Source: Bacteroidota bacterium
Lineage (GTDB): Bacteria > Bacteroidota > Bacteroidia > Chitinophagales > Chitinophagaceae
DNA: 64,000 nt
Assembly: GCA_018266555.1 (NCBI GenBank)
Contig: JAFEAF010000002.1
Coordinates: forward strand, 28,667 to 92,666
Direction: 5' to 3'
The position numbers were made by a program, and so were the translations under genes. The notes below the pieces were generated by a model that was not told the origin of the DNA, made no database searches, and saw only the letters and a list, made by a program, of their open reading frames with translations. Of this stretch, positions 54,863-63,579 are shown piece by piece (within the stretch, counting starts at the first letter, position 1; each line of letters starts with the position of its first letter).

Positions 54863-55180
54863 TTACCAGGGAGCTTTGTTTTTAACTACATCAGGTTTAA
54901 TAAACGGGTGCCAAACTACCCAGGCAGAATCGCCCGAAACCCTGACATATTTAGGAGTGACTTCTCCAGCCTGTCTTCCTGTTGGAGTGGATCTCTGGCC
55001 ATTTCCCCAATGATAGATTTTCCGCTGATCCAATTGACTGAAAGTAAGTAATTGTGAACTTGAAATAAAGGCGCTTTTTGTATTCAAAGAGTCTTTATTT
55101 ACATCAGGACTTTCTTTTTGAGCCATAACAATTAACGGAAGTAACAATAGCCCGGAAGATACAACAATCATTTTTTTCAT
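54863..55180 (-). CDS. Small exported hypothetical protein
   Basis: A 105-residue protein with a signal peptide (KKMIVVSSGLLLLPLIVMAQ) and a short polar mature part including KIYHWGNGQRSTPTGRQAGE and VSGDSAWVVWHPFIKPDV. The aromatic, glycine-rich text resembles a small beta domain. No family recognised. Its 3' end meets the OmpA terminator. Confidence 0.6.
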   Translation of the reverse strand: MKKMIVVSSGLLLLPLIVMAQKESPDVNKDSLNTKSAFISSSQLLTFSQLDQRKIYHWGNGQRSTPTGRQAGEVTPKYVRVSGDSAWVVWHPFIKPDVVKNKAPW

Positions 55181-55485
55181 AACACATCATTTTACCAATG
55201 AATCAGCCACAAATACATTGCCGGGAGTAAATTGTAAAAAACATGAATAGTTTTTTTAATTGGTAGTTGTATTATTCAGAGGAGAAAATATTTTTTTCAA
55301 AATCGTTAATATCAGGCAATAACATCTCCATTACATTCTTTAGCCATCCGTGTCAAAATGATATGACAGAAATTGCAGGCACAAACTGATGCATTACCGA
55401 AAAATTAAATTAAGTCAACAGGGGTAAAACAATTTCCTTTAGCAAAAAATGAAATGTAGATTGGCGTCAGAAACCAAAAGAGCTT
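55181..55485. other. Gene-free stretch with one inverted repeat
   Basis: No supported gene. At 55351-55368 TGTCA and TGACA flank 8 nt, an 18-bp inverted repeat that could bind a dimeric protein or be chance. Confidence 0.4.
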
Positions 55486-55974
55486 TTACTTTATTTCTTC
55501 AAAAGTTCCGGTTTCCCTGTTCTTTTTTACATTATTCCAATTGAAACATCGTCCATTCATTATAACATAAACGCCATAAGGAAGTGTTTGTACAAAAGCC
55601 AGTGAACTGCCGAGGTTAAACAATCCATCCGAGCTGCCGAATTTATAAGGAACCATAGCGCCGGTGATGACCACTGTTTTATTTTTTATTTTTTTACCCA
55701 ATACTTTTGCTGTCTCAACCATCGTATCGGTGCCATGAGTGATAATGAGCTTATCTTCCTCTGCAGTCATACATTGTTTGGCTATTAAATTCCTGTCATC
55801 AGTAGTCATTTCAAGGCTATCTATCATCATTAATGTGGTTATTTCTACAGGTACATGGTTGCGCCCGAGGCGCAACATCTCGTGTAAATGCGTTTTATTG
55901 AAGAAAAGTGTTCCGGTCAGTTCGTTGTATTCTTTATCAAAAGTGCCGCCGGTAATAAAAATACGGATTGCCAT
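55486..55974 (-). CDS. Half-length asparaginase-domain protein
   Basis: A 162-residue protein corresponding only to the N-terminal domain of type I/II L-asparaginases. The first catalytic Thr is in FITGGTFDKEY (about 6-16) and the second in ITHGTDTMVETA with the Thr-Asp pair (about 78-89); VVITGAMVP follows. The C-terminal domain, which in full enzymes completes the active site of the neighbouring subunit, is absent. A stop codon ends it cleanly, with no asparaginase-like frame continuing downstream. Such stand-alone domains exist in other genomes; activity is doubtful. Confidence 0.83.
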   Translation of the reverse strand: MAIRIFITGGTFDKEYNELTGTLFFNKTHLHEMLRLGRNHVPVEITTLMMIDSLEMTTDDRNLIAKQCMTAEEDKLIITHGTDTMVETAKVLGKKIKNKTVVITGAMVPYKFGSSDGLFNLGSSLAFVQTLPYGVYVIMNGRCFNWNNVKKNRETGTFEEIK

Positions 55975-56183
55975 TAAAATTATTTAAGATTAAAATTATC
56001 AAATCTTCAATTATAAAAAGTGGTTTTATTTACAACTCAAATCTTTTTTCTTTTTTAAAAAGAGAAAAATGGTATCCCCTGTAGCTATCTTTGTTTTTTG
56101 CCAAAACCTGGAATATTGTACTTCAGAGATAATAATTTAAAAAGAGAAGATCCTGACTTCCTTTAAACTATTAACTTGCAGCC

Positions 56184-58541
56184 ATGCAAGATTATCTGAA
56201 TGGATTGAATGAGAAGCAAAGAGAAGCCGTATTACATATTAATGGGCCGTTGATGATTGTGGCCGGAGCTGGCAGCGGAAAAACCAGGGTACTTACCACC
56301 CGTATTGCACACCTGATGGCAAATGGTGTCGATTCTTTCAACATACTTGCCTTGACATTTACAAATAAAGCGGCGAGGGAAATGAGAGAACGGGTGGAGC
56401 ATATTCTCGGAAACAATGAAGCCAGAAATTTATACATCGGCACCTTTCATAGTGTATTTGCAAGAATCCTTCGCCATGAAGCACATCGCCTCGGCTATCC
56501 AAATAATTTTACTATATATGATACGGACGATGCCAAAGCCGTGGTAAAAACGGTGACCAACGAACTGAGCCTGGATGACAAACATTATAAACCCAATGTG
56601 GTTTACAACAGGATTTCGGCAGCTAAAAATGCACTCACAGGGCCGGAAGAATATCGCAATGATTATTATATTCAGCAGGAGGACATGAGAAGCAACCGCC
56701 CGGCTATTGCAAATATTTACGAAGCGTATGTTAAGCGCTGTTTTAAAAACGGAGCTATGGATTTTGATGACCTATTATTAAACATGTTCAAATTGCTGAA
56801 AGGGCATCCCGAAGCACTGGTAAAATATCAAACCAAGTTTCGTTTTATTTTGATTGATGAATACCAGGATACGAATCCTGCTCAATACGAGATTATAAAA
56901 TTACTGGCGGCACAACATGAAAATATATGTGTTGTAGGAGATGATGCACAGAGTATTTACAGCTTTCGGGGAGCCACCATTCAAAATATCCTTCAGTTCC
57001 GGAAAGATTATGAAGATGCCGGCACCATCAAACTGGAGCAGAATTACCGAAGTACACAAAGTATATTGAATGCTGCCAATGAAGTAATAAAAAACAATAA
57101 AGGGCAGATACCAAAAGATCTTTGGACAGAAAATCTTGAAGGAGAAAAAATACAGGTTGTCCGTACGATGACGGACAACGAAGAAGGAAAATTTGTAGCC
57201 GACGCTATACAGGAGCAAAAGCTGCGCAATCATTATCATGATAAAGATTTTGCAATTTTATACCGCACCAATGCACAAAGCCGGGCATTTGAAGAAAGCC
57301 TGCGCCGAATGAATATTCCTTATATTATTTATGGTGGTATTAGTTTTTACCAGAGAAAAGAGATCAAAGATTTTGTAGCATACCTCAGGGTGATTGTGAA
57401 TCCGAAAGATGAAGAGTCATTGAAACGGATCATCAATTTTCCGGCAAGAGGCATTGGAAAAACCACAGTGGATAAGATTATTCTTTTTGCCAATGAGAAC
57501 AACATTCCCATGTGGGATGCTTTGGAAAAATCAAAAGAATTTAGTTTTAAAGCCGGTACCATTGAGTCGCTTGAAAACTTTGTGACAATGATCCGAAGTT
57601 TTCAAAGCATGCTTCAAAAACAGAATGCGTATGAAGTAGCTTTTCATGTTGGCAAACAAACTAATATAGTTAAAGAACTTTTTAACGATAAAAGCACTGA
57701 AGGAGTATCCCGTTATGAAAACATACAAGAACTATTGAATTCTATAAAAGAATGGATTGAAACCCCGATGAACGAAGAAGATGGTGAAGTAGGTGATAAA
57801 AGTTTAGCAGCATACCTCCAGCAAATCACATTACTGACCGACCAGGATCAAAAAGATCCTGATGCAGATGTAGTAAAGTTGATGACTATTCATGCTGCAA
57901 AAGGACTGGAGTTTGAATGTGTTTTTGTAGCGGGTTTAGAAGAAATGCTTTTCCCAAATGGATTGAGTGTAAATACAAGAGAAGAGTTGGAAGAAGAACG
58001 AAGATTATTTTACGTAGCGATAACAAGAGCCAAGAGCCGTTTGTGGCTGACTTATGCCAATAGCAGGTATCGTTTCGGATCATTGGTACAAAACGAACCA
58101 AGTCGGTTCATTAATGAATTACCGGAAACATTTTTAAATAAAACATCAGGAGGCAGAGGTTCCAAAAATCTGGTACGTAGCGGCTGGAATAAAAATTTTG
58201 TATCCGGGGGCAATAATGAATGGGATGGAGAATCGGGCTCTGTCAGCAAACAGTCGGGAACATATTTTAACGAAAAACCCGGCACGAAATCACCCAAGCC
58301 CGGGTATCTGCCACCCAAAACTCTTCCTAAAACAATTGAACACTCCCCATCTCCTGGTTTTACTCCGAGTGATACTTCAAATTTACAAGTCGGTCAAAAA
58401 GTGGAACATGCGAAATTCGGTTTTGGTGATGTGATCAAAATGGAGGGTAGTGCGCATAACCCTGTAGCAACTGTGAAGTTTGAACTGAACGGCGAAAAAA
58501 AAATCATGCTGAATTATGCACGGCTTCGTATTGTAGAATAG
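56184..58541 (+). CDS. ATP-dependent DNA helicase UvrD/PcrA
   Basis: A 785-residue superfamily 1A 3'-5' helicase for excision and mismatch repair, and removal of stalled complexes. Motif I is VAGAGSGKTRVLTTRI (about 27-42), motif Ia ALTFTNKAAREMRERV, motif II LIDEYQDTNPAQYEI (about 228-242), motif III VVGDDAQSIYSFRGA, and motif V/VI MTIHAAKGLEFECVFVAG and VAITRAKSRLWLTY. The C-terminal tail (about 730-785) has a Tudor-like PcrA domain, VGQKVEHAKFGFGDVIKMEG, known to contact RNA polymerase, and the linker before it is disordered and Gly/Pro/Ser-rich. Confidence 0.95.
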   Translation: MQDYLNGLNEKQREAVLHINGPLMIVAGAGSGKTRVLTTRIAHLMANGVDSFNILALTFTNKAAREMRERVEHILGNNEARNLYIGTFHSVFARILRHEAHRLGYPNNFTIYDTDDAKAVVKTVTNELSLDDKHYKPNVVYNRISAAKNALTGPEEYRNDYYIQQEDMRSNRPAIANIYEAYVKRCFKNGAMDFDDLLLNMFKLLKGHPEALVKYQTKFRFILIDEYQDTNPAQYEIIKLLAAQHENICVVGDDAQSIYSFRGATIQNILQFRKDYEDAGTIKLEQNYRSTQSILNAANEVIKNNKGQIPKDLWTENLEGEKIQVVRTMTDNEEGKFVADAIQEQKLRNHYHDKDFAILYRTNAQSRAFEESLRRMNIPYIIYGGISFYQRKEIKDFVAYLRVIVNPKDEESLKRIINFPARGIGKTTVDKIILFANENNIPMWDALEKSKEFSFKAGTIESLENFVTMIRSFQSMLQKQNAYEVAFHVGKQTNIVKELFNDKSTEGVSRYENIQELLNSIKEWIETPMNEEDGEVGDKSLAAYLQQITLLTDQDQKDPDADVVKLMTIHAAKGLEFECVFVAGLEEMLFPNGLSVNTREELEEERRLFYVAITRAKSRLWLTYANSRYRFGSLVQNEPSRFINELPETFLNKTSGGRGSKNLVRSGWNKNFVSGGNNEWDGESGSVSKQSGTYFNEKPGTKSPKPGYLPPKTLPKTIEHSPSPGFTPSDTSNLQVGQKVEHAKFGFGDVIKMEGSAHNPVATVKFELNGEKKIMLNYARLRIVE

Positions 58542-58994
58542 TTTTCATTGCATAATAATTTATTTTCCTGCAAATTGCACTTTTTATATGTAATTCCATT
58601 AAGCTTTATTCTCCGAAACAACTTCATGGTAAGTCTTACTTTTTTTTTGCATTTTTCCAATAATTTATAACCAGTTATCATCGCATTTGCCCCGAATTTA
58701 ATGAGTGATGTAATCTTTGGCATAATGTTTTCATAAGTATCACTACTCCCGATATTATATTTAAGACCAGCCAATCCCCTGAAATTTTATAAAAATGCCG
58801 TTCAACTAGTTCTGTAGTCTGCTATTGCGGACTTACCTATGGGGACGGAACGGGGCTGCGCTTTGCAGCCCTTTTGTTATTCATTGCAAAAAAGAAGGGA
58901 ACAGCTCTTTAGGTTTTGCTAAAACATTTTCTGTTATATTCAGATTCTTCAAATTGCTTGTAACATTGCAATAGAATTTACAGCCTCACCCTTC
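58542..58994. other. Long gene-free stretch with an orphan terminator hairpin
   Basis: No gene can be supported. GGGCTGC at 58853-58859 pairs with GCAGCCC at 58865-58871 around a 5-nt loop and is followed by TTTT, a plausible plus-strand terminator 310 nt after uvrD. It could belong to a small RNA ending there, or be a distant uvrD terminator. A 86-codon minus-strand frame (58514-58774) begins with TTG and is not supported. Confidence 0.45.
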
Positions 58995-59768
58995 ATGAGC
59001 TTCCGAAGAATAAAGAAAAAATTAAGAAAACAATTATTATTTGCCGCACTCGTAGTTTTTATTACGGTATCTGCCTGGATTTTATATCAACGCTGGCAAT
59101 ATCACCGGTCGGAATTTGTACGCTACCCGGAATTTGGTATAAATATCCCTGAAAGTTATTTAATTCATGGCATTGATGTTTCCAAATACCAGCAAATGAT
59201 TGCCTGGGAAGAAGTACAGGCAATGAGTGTAAAAAATGTAAAACTTGGGTTTGCTTTTATAAAAGCTACAGAAGGAATCGGGAATACAGATCCTCAATTC
59301 AAAAGAAACTGGAAAAAGGCAAAGGAGTCCGGAATTACCCGCGGTGCCTATCATTTTTTTATTGCATCTAAAGATGGTAAAATGCAAGCTGAAAATTTTA
59401 TCAACTCAGTAGAGCTGGAATCCGGAGACCTTCCGCCTGTATTGGACGTGGAACAAACGAATGGTTATTCTACCGCTATAGTGCAGCGAGAAATAAAAAA
59501 ATGGCTCGAGGCAATTGAAAATTATTATCATGTCAAGCCAATCATTTATACAAATGTTGATTTTTATAATCAACGGCTCGGACATGATTTCGATAAGTAT
59601 CCCCTATGGATTGCACACTATTATCAGCTACAACAACCCCGCATTAACCGGGATTGGTCCTTTTGGCAACACAGTGATGAGGGGCGGGTGAATGGCATTT
59701 TATCCAAAGTTGACTTCAATGTATTTAGCGGTGATTCACTTGATTTTAAAAATTTGTTAGTACACTAA
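58995..59768 (+). CDS. GH25 family lysozyme, membrane-anchored
   Basis: A 257-residue muramidase with one N-terminal transmembrane segment (LLFAALVVFITVSAWILY) and a GH25 barrel. Conserved features: GIDVSKYQQMIAWEEV (about 55-70) with the catalytic Asp, FAFIKATEGIGNTDPQF (about 85-101), GAYHFFI, and LPPVLDVEQTNG (about 147-158) with the DxE pair. It cuts the glycan of peptidoglycan, probably in the periplasm for wall remodelling. Monocistronic, no immunity-like neighbour. Confidence 0.92.
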   Translation: MSFRRIKKKLRKQLLFAALVVFITVSAWILYQRWQYHRSEFVRYPEFGINIPESYLIHGIDVSKYQQMIAWEEVQAMSVKNVKLGFAFIKATEGIGNTDPQFKRNWKKAKESGITRGAYHFFIASKDGKMQAENFINSVELESGDLPPVLDVEQTNGYSTAIVQREIKKWLEAIENYYHVKPIIYTNVDFYNQRLGHDFDKYPLWIAHYYQLQQPRINRDWSFWQHSDEGRVNGILSKVDFNVFSGDSLDFKNLLVH

Positions 59769-59836
59769 ACAAGTTGCTGATATTCTGCAGGGTTTCAATT
59801 TTTATTATAGTACCTTGTTCTATATAATCCGGGTTT

Positions 59837-60064
59837 ATGGACGGGGGATTTGATCCTGAAATAAAAAAATATTTTAAAAAGATTCTTTATTCTTTTTCAG
59901 CAGGCCTGTTGTGGTTAATAATAAATGTAATAGCCGGGATTTATTTTAAACTGGCCGACAGAAACGAAAGGCCCTTGTTTGTAAATTTAATATTTTATTC
60001 ATTTCTCTTTCTAAGTCTTTTGCTGCTACTAAAGTATTATTACAAAGTTTGGAAAAAAAGATAG
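59837..60064 (+). CDS. Small membrane protein with two helices
   Basis: A 75-residue protein with two hydrophobic helices (SAGLLWLIINVIAGIYF and LFVNLIFYSFLFLSLLLLL) joined by a short polar turn, and a basic tail (KYYYKVWKKR). No family recognised. It could be co-transcribed with the lysozyme gene 68 bp upstream. Confidence 0.6.
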   Translation: MDGGFDPEIKKYFKKILYSFSAGLLWLIINVIAGIYFKLADRNERPLFVNLIFYSFLFLSLLLLLKYYYKVWKKR

Positions 60065-60510
60065 TGTGTTTTAAAATATCAAAGAATTAGCCTTCCTGTT
60101 TACAAACATTAGCATAAGCATATTTATTCTGCAAAAGCGATCATTAAAAAGTAAACAGAAATTATAAAAACTTATCGGGGGCGTCAATAACAAAATTTCA
60201 TATCTGTTTTAAAGCTTCTTAGATAGAACTCGGGGAACCCGGCTATAGTGATGCCTGTGAAATCCGTGTTATAGTCAAAATTGCTAATAAATAATGCAAG
60301 CAGAAATATTCTGAACTTAAAAGAAAAAAGAGAATACTGTTTATCCCAAACAGGAAGGGCTTGCCATTTTAAATGGTAAAAAAAGGCAATGTATGGTTTT
60401 GCCTGCCGCCCCGACTACCCCTGAAGCATCCCGGTTAATCAGGCCTTTTATATCCCGCAAATATTTTAAAGAACGCATCATCAATACATTCTGCAATGCT
60501 ATTATATAAG
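60065..60510. other. Gene-free stretch
   Basis: AT-rich, with no convincing frame; a 61-codon minus-strand frame at 60341-60526 has no recognisable content and overlaps the SCO promoter area. Nothing else identifiable. Confidence 0.5.
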
Positions 60511-60518
60511 TAACTTTG
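60511..60518 (+). promoter_or_regulatory. Candidate -7 element of the SCO gene
   Basis: TAACTTTG matches TAnnTTTG, 16 nt before the ATG at 60535. A -33 element is not clear. Confidence 0.4.
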
Positions 60519-60534
60519 TTTTTCAATTGCGAAA

Positions 60535-61143
60535 ATGAGCAGGAAGGTTAAGTATTATATTTTATTTTTTGTGGCTCTTTTTATTGCATTTTATTTTACT
60601 CTTGGAAAAATTATACCTGGTTTTGGGCTAAAGCAGGATAAGCCGATAGGAGAAGTGTTGCCGTTTTCATTTACGACCCAGGATGGAAAAAAATTTACCA
60701 ATAAGGATGTCTCCGGTAAGGTATATGTGGCAGAATATTTTTTTACAACTTGCCGTGGCATTTGCCCCAGGATGAATAACAACCTCAGAAAAGTGTATGA
60801 GCGATTTAAGAATGATAAAGATTTTCTGATTCTTTCACACACCTGCAACCCTGAAACAGACTCAGTATCTCAATTAAAGCATTATGCAGATTCATTAGGA
60901 GTATCTACGGATAAGTGGGTTTTCTTAACCGGAAGAAAAGACAGCCTCTATTACCAGGCAAGGCTAAGTTATAAGATTGATGATCCTAAAAATAACCTTA
61001 GAAACATTGACGATGATTTTTTGCATACCCAGTTTTGGGCATTGGTTAATAAAAAAGGAGAAGTAGAAAAAATATATGACGGGCTAAAGCAAACGGAAGT
61101 AAACCAACTCATATCCGATATTGATAATATGCTGAAAGAATAA
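60535..61143 (+). CDS. SCO family copper-binding protein
   Basis: A 202-residue membrane-anchored thioredoxin-fold protein involved in copper delivery to cytochrome c oxidase. An N-terminal helix (YYILFFVALFIAFYFTLG) is followed by the copper-binding CxxxC site TCRGICPRMNNNLRKVYE (about 73-90) and the third ligand His in DFLHTQFWALV (about 162-172). Length is normal. Fur follows 35 bp downstream on the same strand, suggesting co-expression in metal handling. Confidence 0.92.
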   Translation: MSRKVKYYILFFVALFIAFYFTLGKIIPGFGLKQDKPIGEVLPFSFTTQDGKKFTNKDVSGKVYVAEYFFTTCRGICPRMNNNLRKVYERFKNDKDFLILSHTCNPETDSVSQLKHYADSLGVSTDKWVFLTGRKDSLYYQARLSYKIDDPKNNLRNIDDDFLHTQFWALVNKKGEVEKIYDGLKQTEVNQLISDIDNMLKE

Positions 61144-61178
61144 TTTCAGTAAGGAGGATAAATTCATAAATTAATGCT

Positions 61179-61595
61179 ATGGAAAAATCGGTGGAAGACG
61201 TTTTGAAACGAAATCAGTTAAGCATTACAGAAAGCCGCAAAAAAATACTCGGCCTTTTTTTATCGCATAACGGAGCACTGGCACATGGAGATATCGAAAG
61301 AAATGCCGGTGATAAATTTGACCGGGTGACGGTGTATCGAACACTTCAGACTTTCGTGGAAAAAGGAATCGTTCATACCATACCCACTGCTGATAATTCT
61401 GTCCGGTATGCTTTATGCAAGGACAGTTGTTCGGAGGGCCATCACAGGGATCATCATATTCATTTTGTTTGCAGCAATTGCAGAAATACTTTTTGTCTTG
61501 ATGATATTGCAACTCCGGATATCAGGCTACCCAAAGGATATTCAGCAGAGAAAGTGGAAGTGGTGGTAGAAGGAATTTGCAGCGACTGTAAATAA
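61179..61595 (+). CDS. Fur family transcriptional regulator
   Basis: A 138-residue metal-dependent repressor. The DNA-binding wing-helix has FDRVTVYRTLQTFVEKGIVH (about 47-66); the metal/dimerisation half has HHRDHHIHFVCSNCRNTFCL (about 88-107) with CxxC and ends with EGICSDCK, the second CxxC of the structural zinc site. Fur, Zur and PerR cannot be told apart by sequence alone. It sits behind SCO, so a role in copper, zinc or iron balance is possible. A GGAGG sequence at 61153-61157 is 21 nt from the start and too far to be its ribosome site. Confidence 0.92.
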   Translation: MEKSVEDVLKRNQLSITESRKKILGLFLSHNGALAHGDIERNAGDKFDRVTVYRTLQTFVEKGIVHTIPTADNSVRYALCKDSCSEGHHRDHHIHFVCSNCRNTFCLDDIATPDIRLPKGYSAEKVEVVVEGICSDCK

Positions 61596-61856
61596 ACCGG
61601 TTTTTCATTTTATTTTAAAAAAATCAGAAAAAGTATAGGTGTTAAAACTCTTGCTTTACAAAGCTCAGTAAAATAATGGTTATTGTTTGGAATCCGGTGC
61701 CTGATTGGTTTGGATCTTAAAATGACAAGATTTGGTTACTGATCCGTTGCTGATTGATAATGTTAATAATATAGCTTGGTTAATTTTATTTCAGTCTTTG
61801 TACCCTTCTCACTTTTCCCTGATAACTCGATGAATTTAATTTTAAACATTTGAGTT
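61596..61856. other. Gene-free stretch before the integrase relic
   Basis: AT-rich, no supported gene. TTTGTACCC at about 61797-61805 resembles sequence often found just upstream of Bacteroidota integrase genes and may be the relic's promoter. Confidence 0.4.
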
Positions 61857-62163
61857 ATGGAGCAGGCCAAAAAATCAATGTTATAACTGATTCTCTACCT
61901 GAAAAAATACGAACTGAAAAAGAATGGGAACGCCAAGATTGTGGCATCTACTCCCAATGATGGAACTCCTAAAACTTTGGAAACACAGTTAGAAATTAAT
62001 ATTAGCAATTGGGACTTAAAATACAGAAGAATTGAGAGCAAAAGTGCCACAGCTTTAAGTATTGACAAAAAGTGGGGCAATATATATACTTGTGCATTTC
62101 GACAAGATTTATAAAGATATGCTGAAGCACGGGGGTAATAAACGCTCAAAATTTAAACTATAG
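61857..62163 (+). pseudogene. 5' remnant of a tyrosine recombinase (integrase) gene
   Basis: The frame from ATG 61857 reads MEQAKKSML, a TAA at 61884-61886, then LILYLKKYELKKNGNAKIVA, STPNDGTPKTLETQLEIN, NWDLKYRRIESKSATALSID, and stops at 62112. Shifting by +1 near 62080 continues as HFDKIYKDMLKHG to a TAG at 62161. This matches the Arm-DNA-binding domain and its connector in Bacteroidota site-specific integrases (family recalled from the pattern YLKKxxLKKNGxAPI... and DKIYKDMLKHE). The catalytic domain with Arg-His-Arg-Tyr is missing. It is thus a 5' fragment with one nonsense and one frameshift mutation. Confidence 0.8.
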
Positions 62164-62239
62164 TTTTAGAACATAGGTGTAATGGATAGTGCAATGCATG
62201 ATTTTGAAGATTGGGGATCCTTATAATTCACCATCCCAC

Positions 62240-62360
62240 CTTTTTCTTTTTTTCAACCGGATATAAAGTAAGAACTGCCGAATATAGAGTGGAATAATTC
62301 CCGGGCATTGGTATATTTTAATTTAGTAACAGTTGTCCGGTAACAGGCAACGAAGTTTTA
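62240..62360 (+). repeat. Leader repeat copy A, upstream of the DUF4412-like gene
   Basis: The core 62240-62329 matches 63369-63458 at nearly every base, including CTTTTTTTCAACC, ATATAGAGTGGAATAATTCC and TATATTTTAATTTAGTAA. Weaker similarity (GGTAAC...CGAAGT) continues to about 62360. It ends 77 nt before the gene at 62437. No TAnnTTTG box is inside. Confidence 0.88.
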
Positions 62361-62436
62361 AGCTATATTCTTAATTCATCCTTGTCCTGTATAGAAACTT
62401 TAAAGTATGTATTAAAGAATTAAAAATTAGAGTCAA

Positions 62437-63156
62437 TTGAAAATATTAATGCTTCTTTTTTTAACAGCCTTCGTTTCCTTTCATAAGATAAAAAAAGCAG
62501 ATGTGCCATTTGAAGGTGTTCTCACGTATCAACTCCACTATGTAGATAAATGGTTTGGCACTCAAGGTGAGGTACACACGACTATTTATGAGGCGCCGGG
62601 TAAGTTTAGAATTGAAGCTTACGATACCTCATATGATAAGCCGGACTTGACCATACAAAACCCGCTTTTAATAGATGTGCAAAATGGGACTGAAACACAT
62701 TTGGCAGCCAATATGCAAAGAGCCGTTGTTTATTCCGTAAGCTCAAAAAACAAAATGACTCAAAGCATGGAAAGTAATACACATACTGTATATAATATTG
62801 AGAATATTGGTCAGGATACGGTAAACAATTTTACCTGCAGACACTACAGAATATCCAAGAGCTATGAAAAATTAAAAACCTTGCCTCCTGCCATCTTCGA
62901 CATCTGGATCACCAAAGACCTGGGCAGTGGCAGTATCTGGTATATAGGAGACTATCTCTACCTCTATCCCGGAATGGATTTATTTACAAAATTAGCAAAG
63001 GAAGGTGCTGATGGTGTGGTAGTGAAATGGCAATTGAAAACAAAAGGTGTAACAACCTGTTTACTCACTTCACATTGGCAGACGGATATTCCCAATTCAA
63101 AATTCTTACCCCCTTCAAACTATTCACTATTTCAAATGCCGGGCATGAACCAATAG
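62437..63156 (+). CDS. Exported DUF4412-like protein of unknown function
   Basis: A 239-residue protein with a hydrophobic N-terminus and a beta-rich body resembling DUF4412 / LolA-like lipid-carrier folds: FEGVLTYQLHYVDK, THTVYNIENIGQDTVNNFTC, RHYRISKSYEK and DIWITKDLGSGSIWYIG. The first in-frame codon giving a basic signal peptide is TTG 62437 (MKILMLLFLTAF); the first ATG at 62449 would give MLLFLTAF without a positive charge, so the TTG start is likely. It is preceded by leader repeat A and has a sister leader before the next gene. Confidence 0.68.
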   Translation: MKILMLLFLTAFVSFHKIKKADVPFEGVLTYQLHYVDKWFGTQGEVHTTIYEAPGKFRIEAYDTSYDKPDLTIQNPLLIDVQNGTETHLAANMQRAVVYSVSSKNKMTQSMESNTHTVYNIENIGQDTVNNFTCRHYRISKSYEKLKTLPPAIFDIWITKDLGSGSIWYIGDYLYLYPGMDLFTKLAKEGADGVVVKWQLKTKGVTTCLLTSHWQTDIPNSKFLPPSNYSLFQMPGMNQ

Positions 63157-63368
63157 CAAAGAAATCTTGAGAATGATCACAGACAGAAATTCCTTTAGCA
63201 GCATACAGGATTAGGTATTTAAATCGTGTATGAATATTAATAATTTCTTTGAAAGTTAATACTGCAAAGACTTTGGCGATTATTTTATTAAAAATTAATT
63301 CAAGTTATTCCTTATTGATTCACGACTAAAGCTCCTAATCCGAATAACATATTTATTATCAATCCCCG
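63157..63368. other. Gene-free stretch between the two leader-linked genes
   Basis: AT-rich, no supported gene and no strong terminator hairpin. It runs directly into leader repeat B. Confidence 0.45.
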
Positions 63369-63489
63369 CTTTTTTCTTTTTTTCAACCAGATATAAAGGC
63401 ATCGCTGCCGGATATAGAGTGGAATAATTCCCGGCATTGATATATTTTAATTTAGTAATGGATTTCATCAATCGGTAAACGAAGTATTA
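63369..63489 (+). repeat. Leader repeat copy B, upstream of the 63580 gene
   Basis: Direct repeat of 62240-62360, about 1.13 kb apart, same orientation. The core is almost identical; the first 9 bases after the T-run and the segment after TTTAGTAA differ. It ends 91 nt before the ATG at 63580. Confidence 0.88.
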
Positions 63490-63579
63490 ATTCGAATAGT
63501 TTATTAGCAACCTTCCGGTATTATAACGTAGGCTCTTTTAACCAAACAGGATTAAAGATAATTTTTTAAACAAAAATTT

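Noticed and set aside
58514-58774. 86-codon minus-strand frame downstream of uvrD
   Set aside because: It starts at TTG, has no recognised domain, overlaps the uvrD 3' end and has poor composition; more likely chance.
60341-60526. 61-codon minus-strand frame before the SCO gene
   Set aside because: No signal peptide, domain or ribosome site, and it covers the probable SCO promoter.
61153-61157. GGAGG as ribosome-binding site of fur
   Set aside because: It lies 21 nt before the start codon, too far for normal spacing, and Bacteroidota rarely depend on such sites.
61895-62149. 84-codon minus-strand frame opposite the integrase relic
   Set aside because: It is the shadow of the decayed integrase reading frame; the plus-strand translation is the recognisable one.
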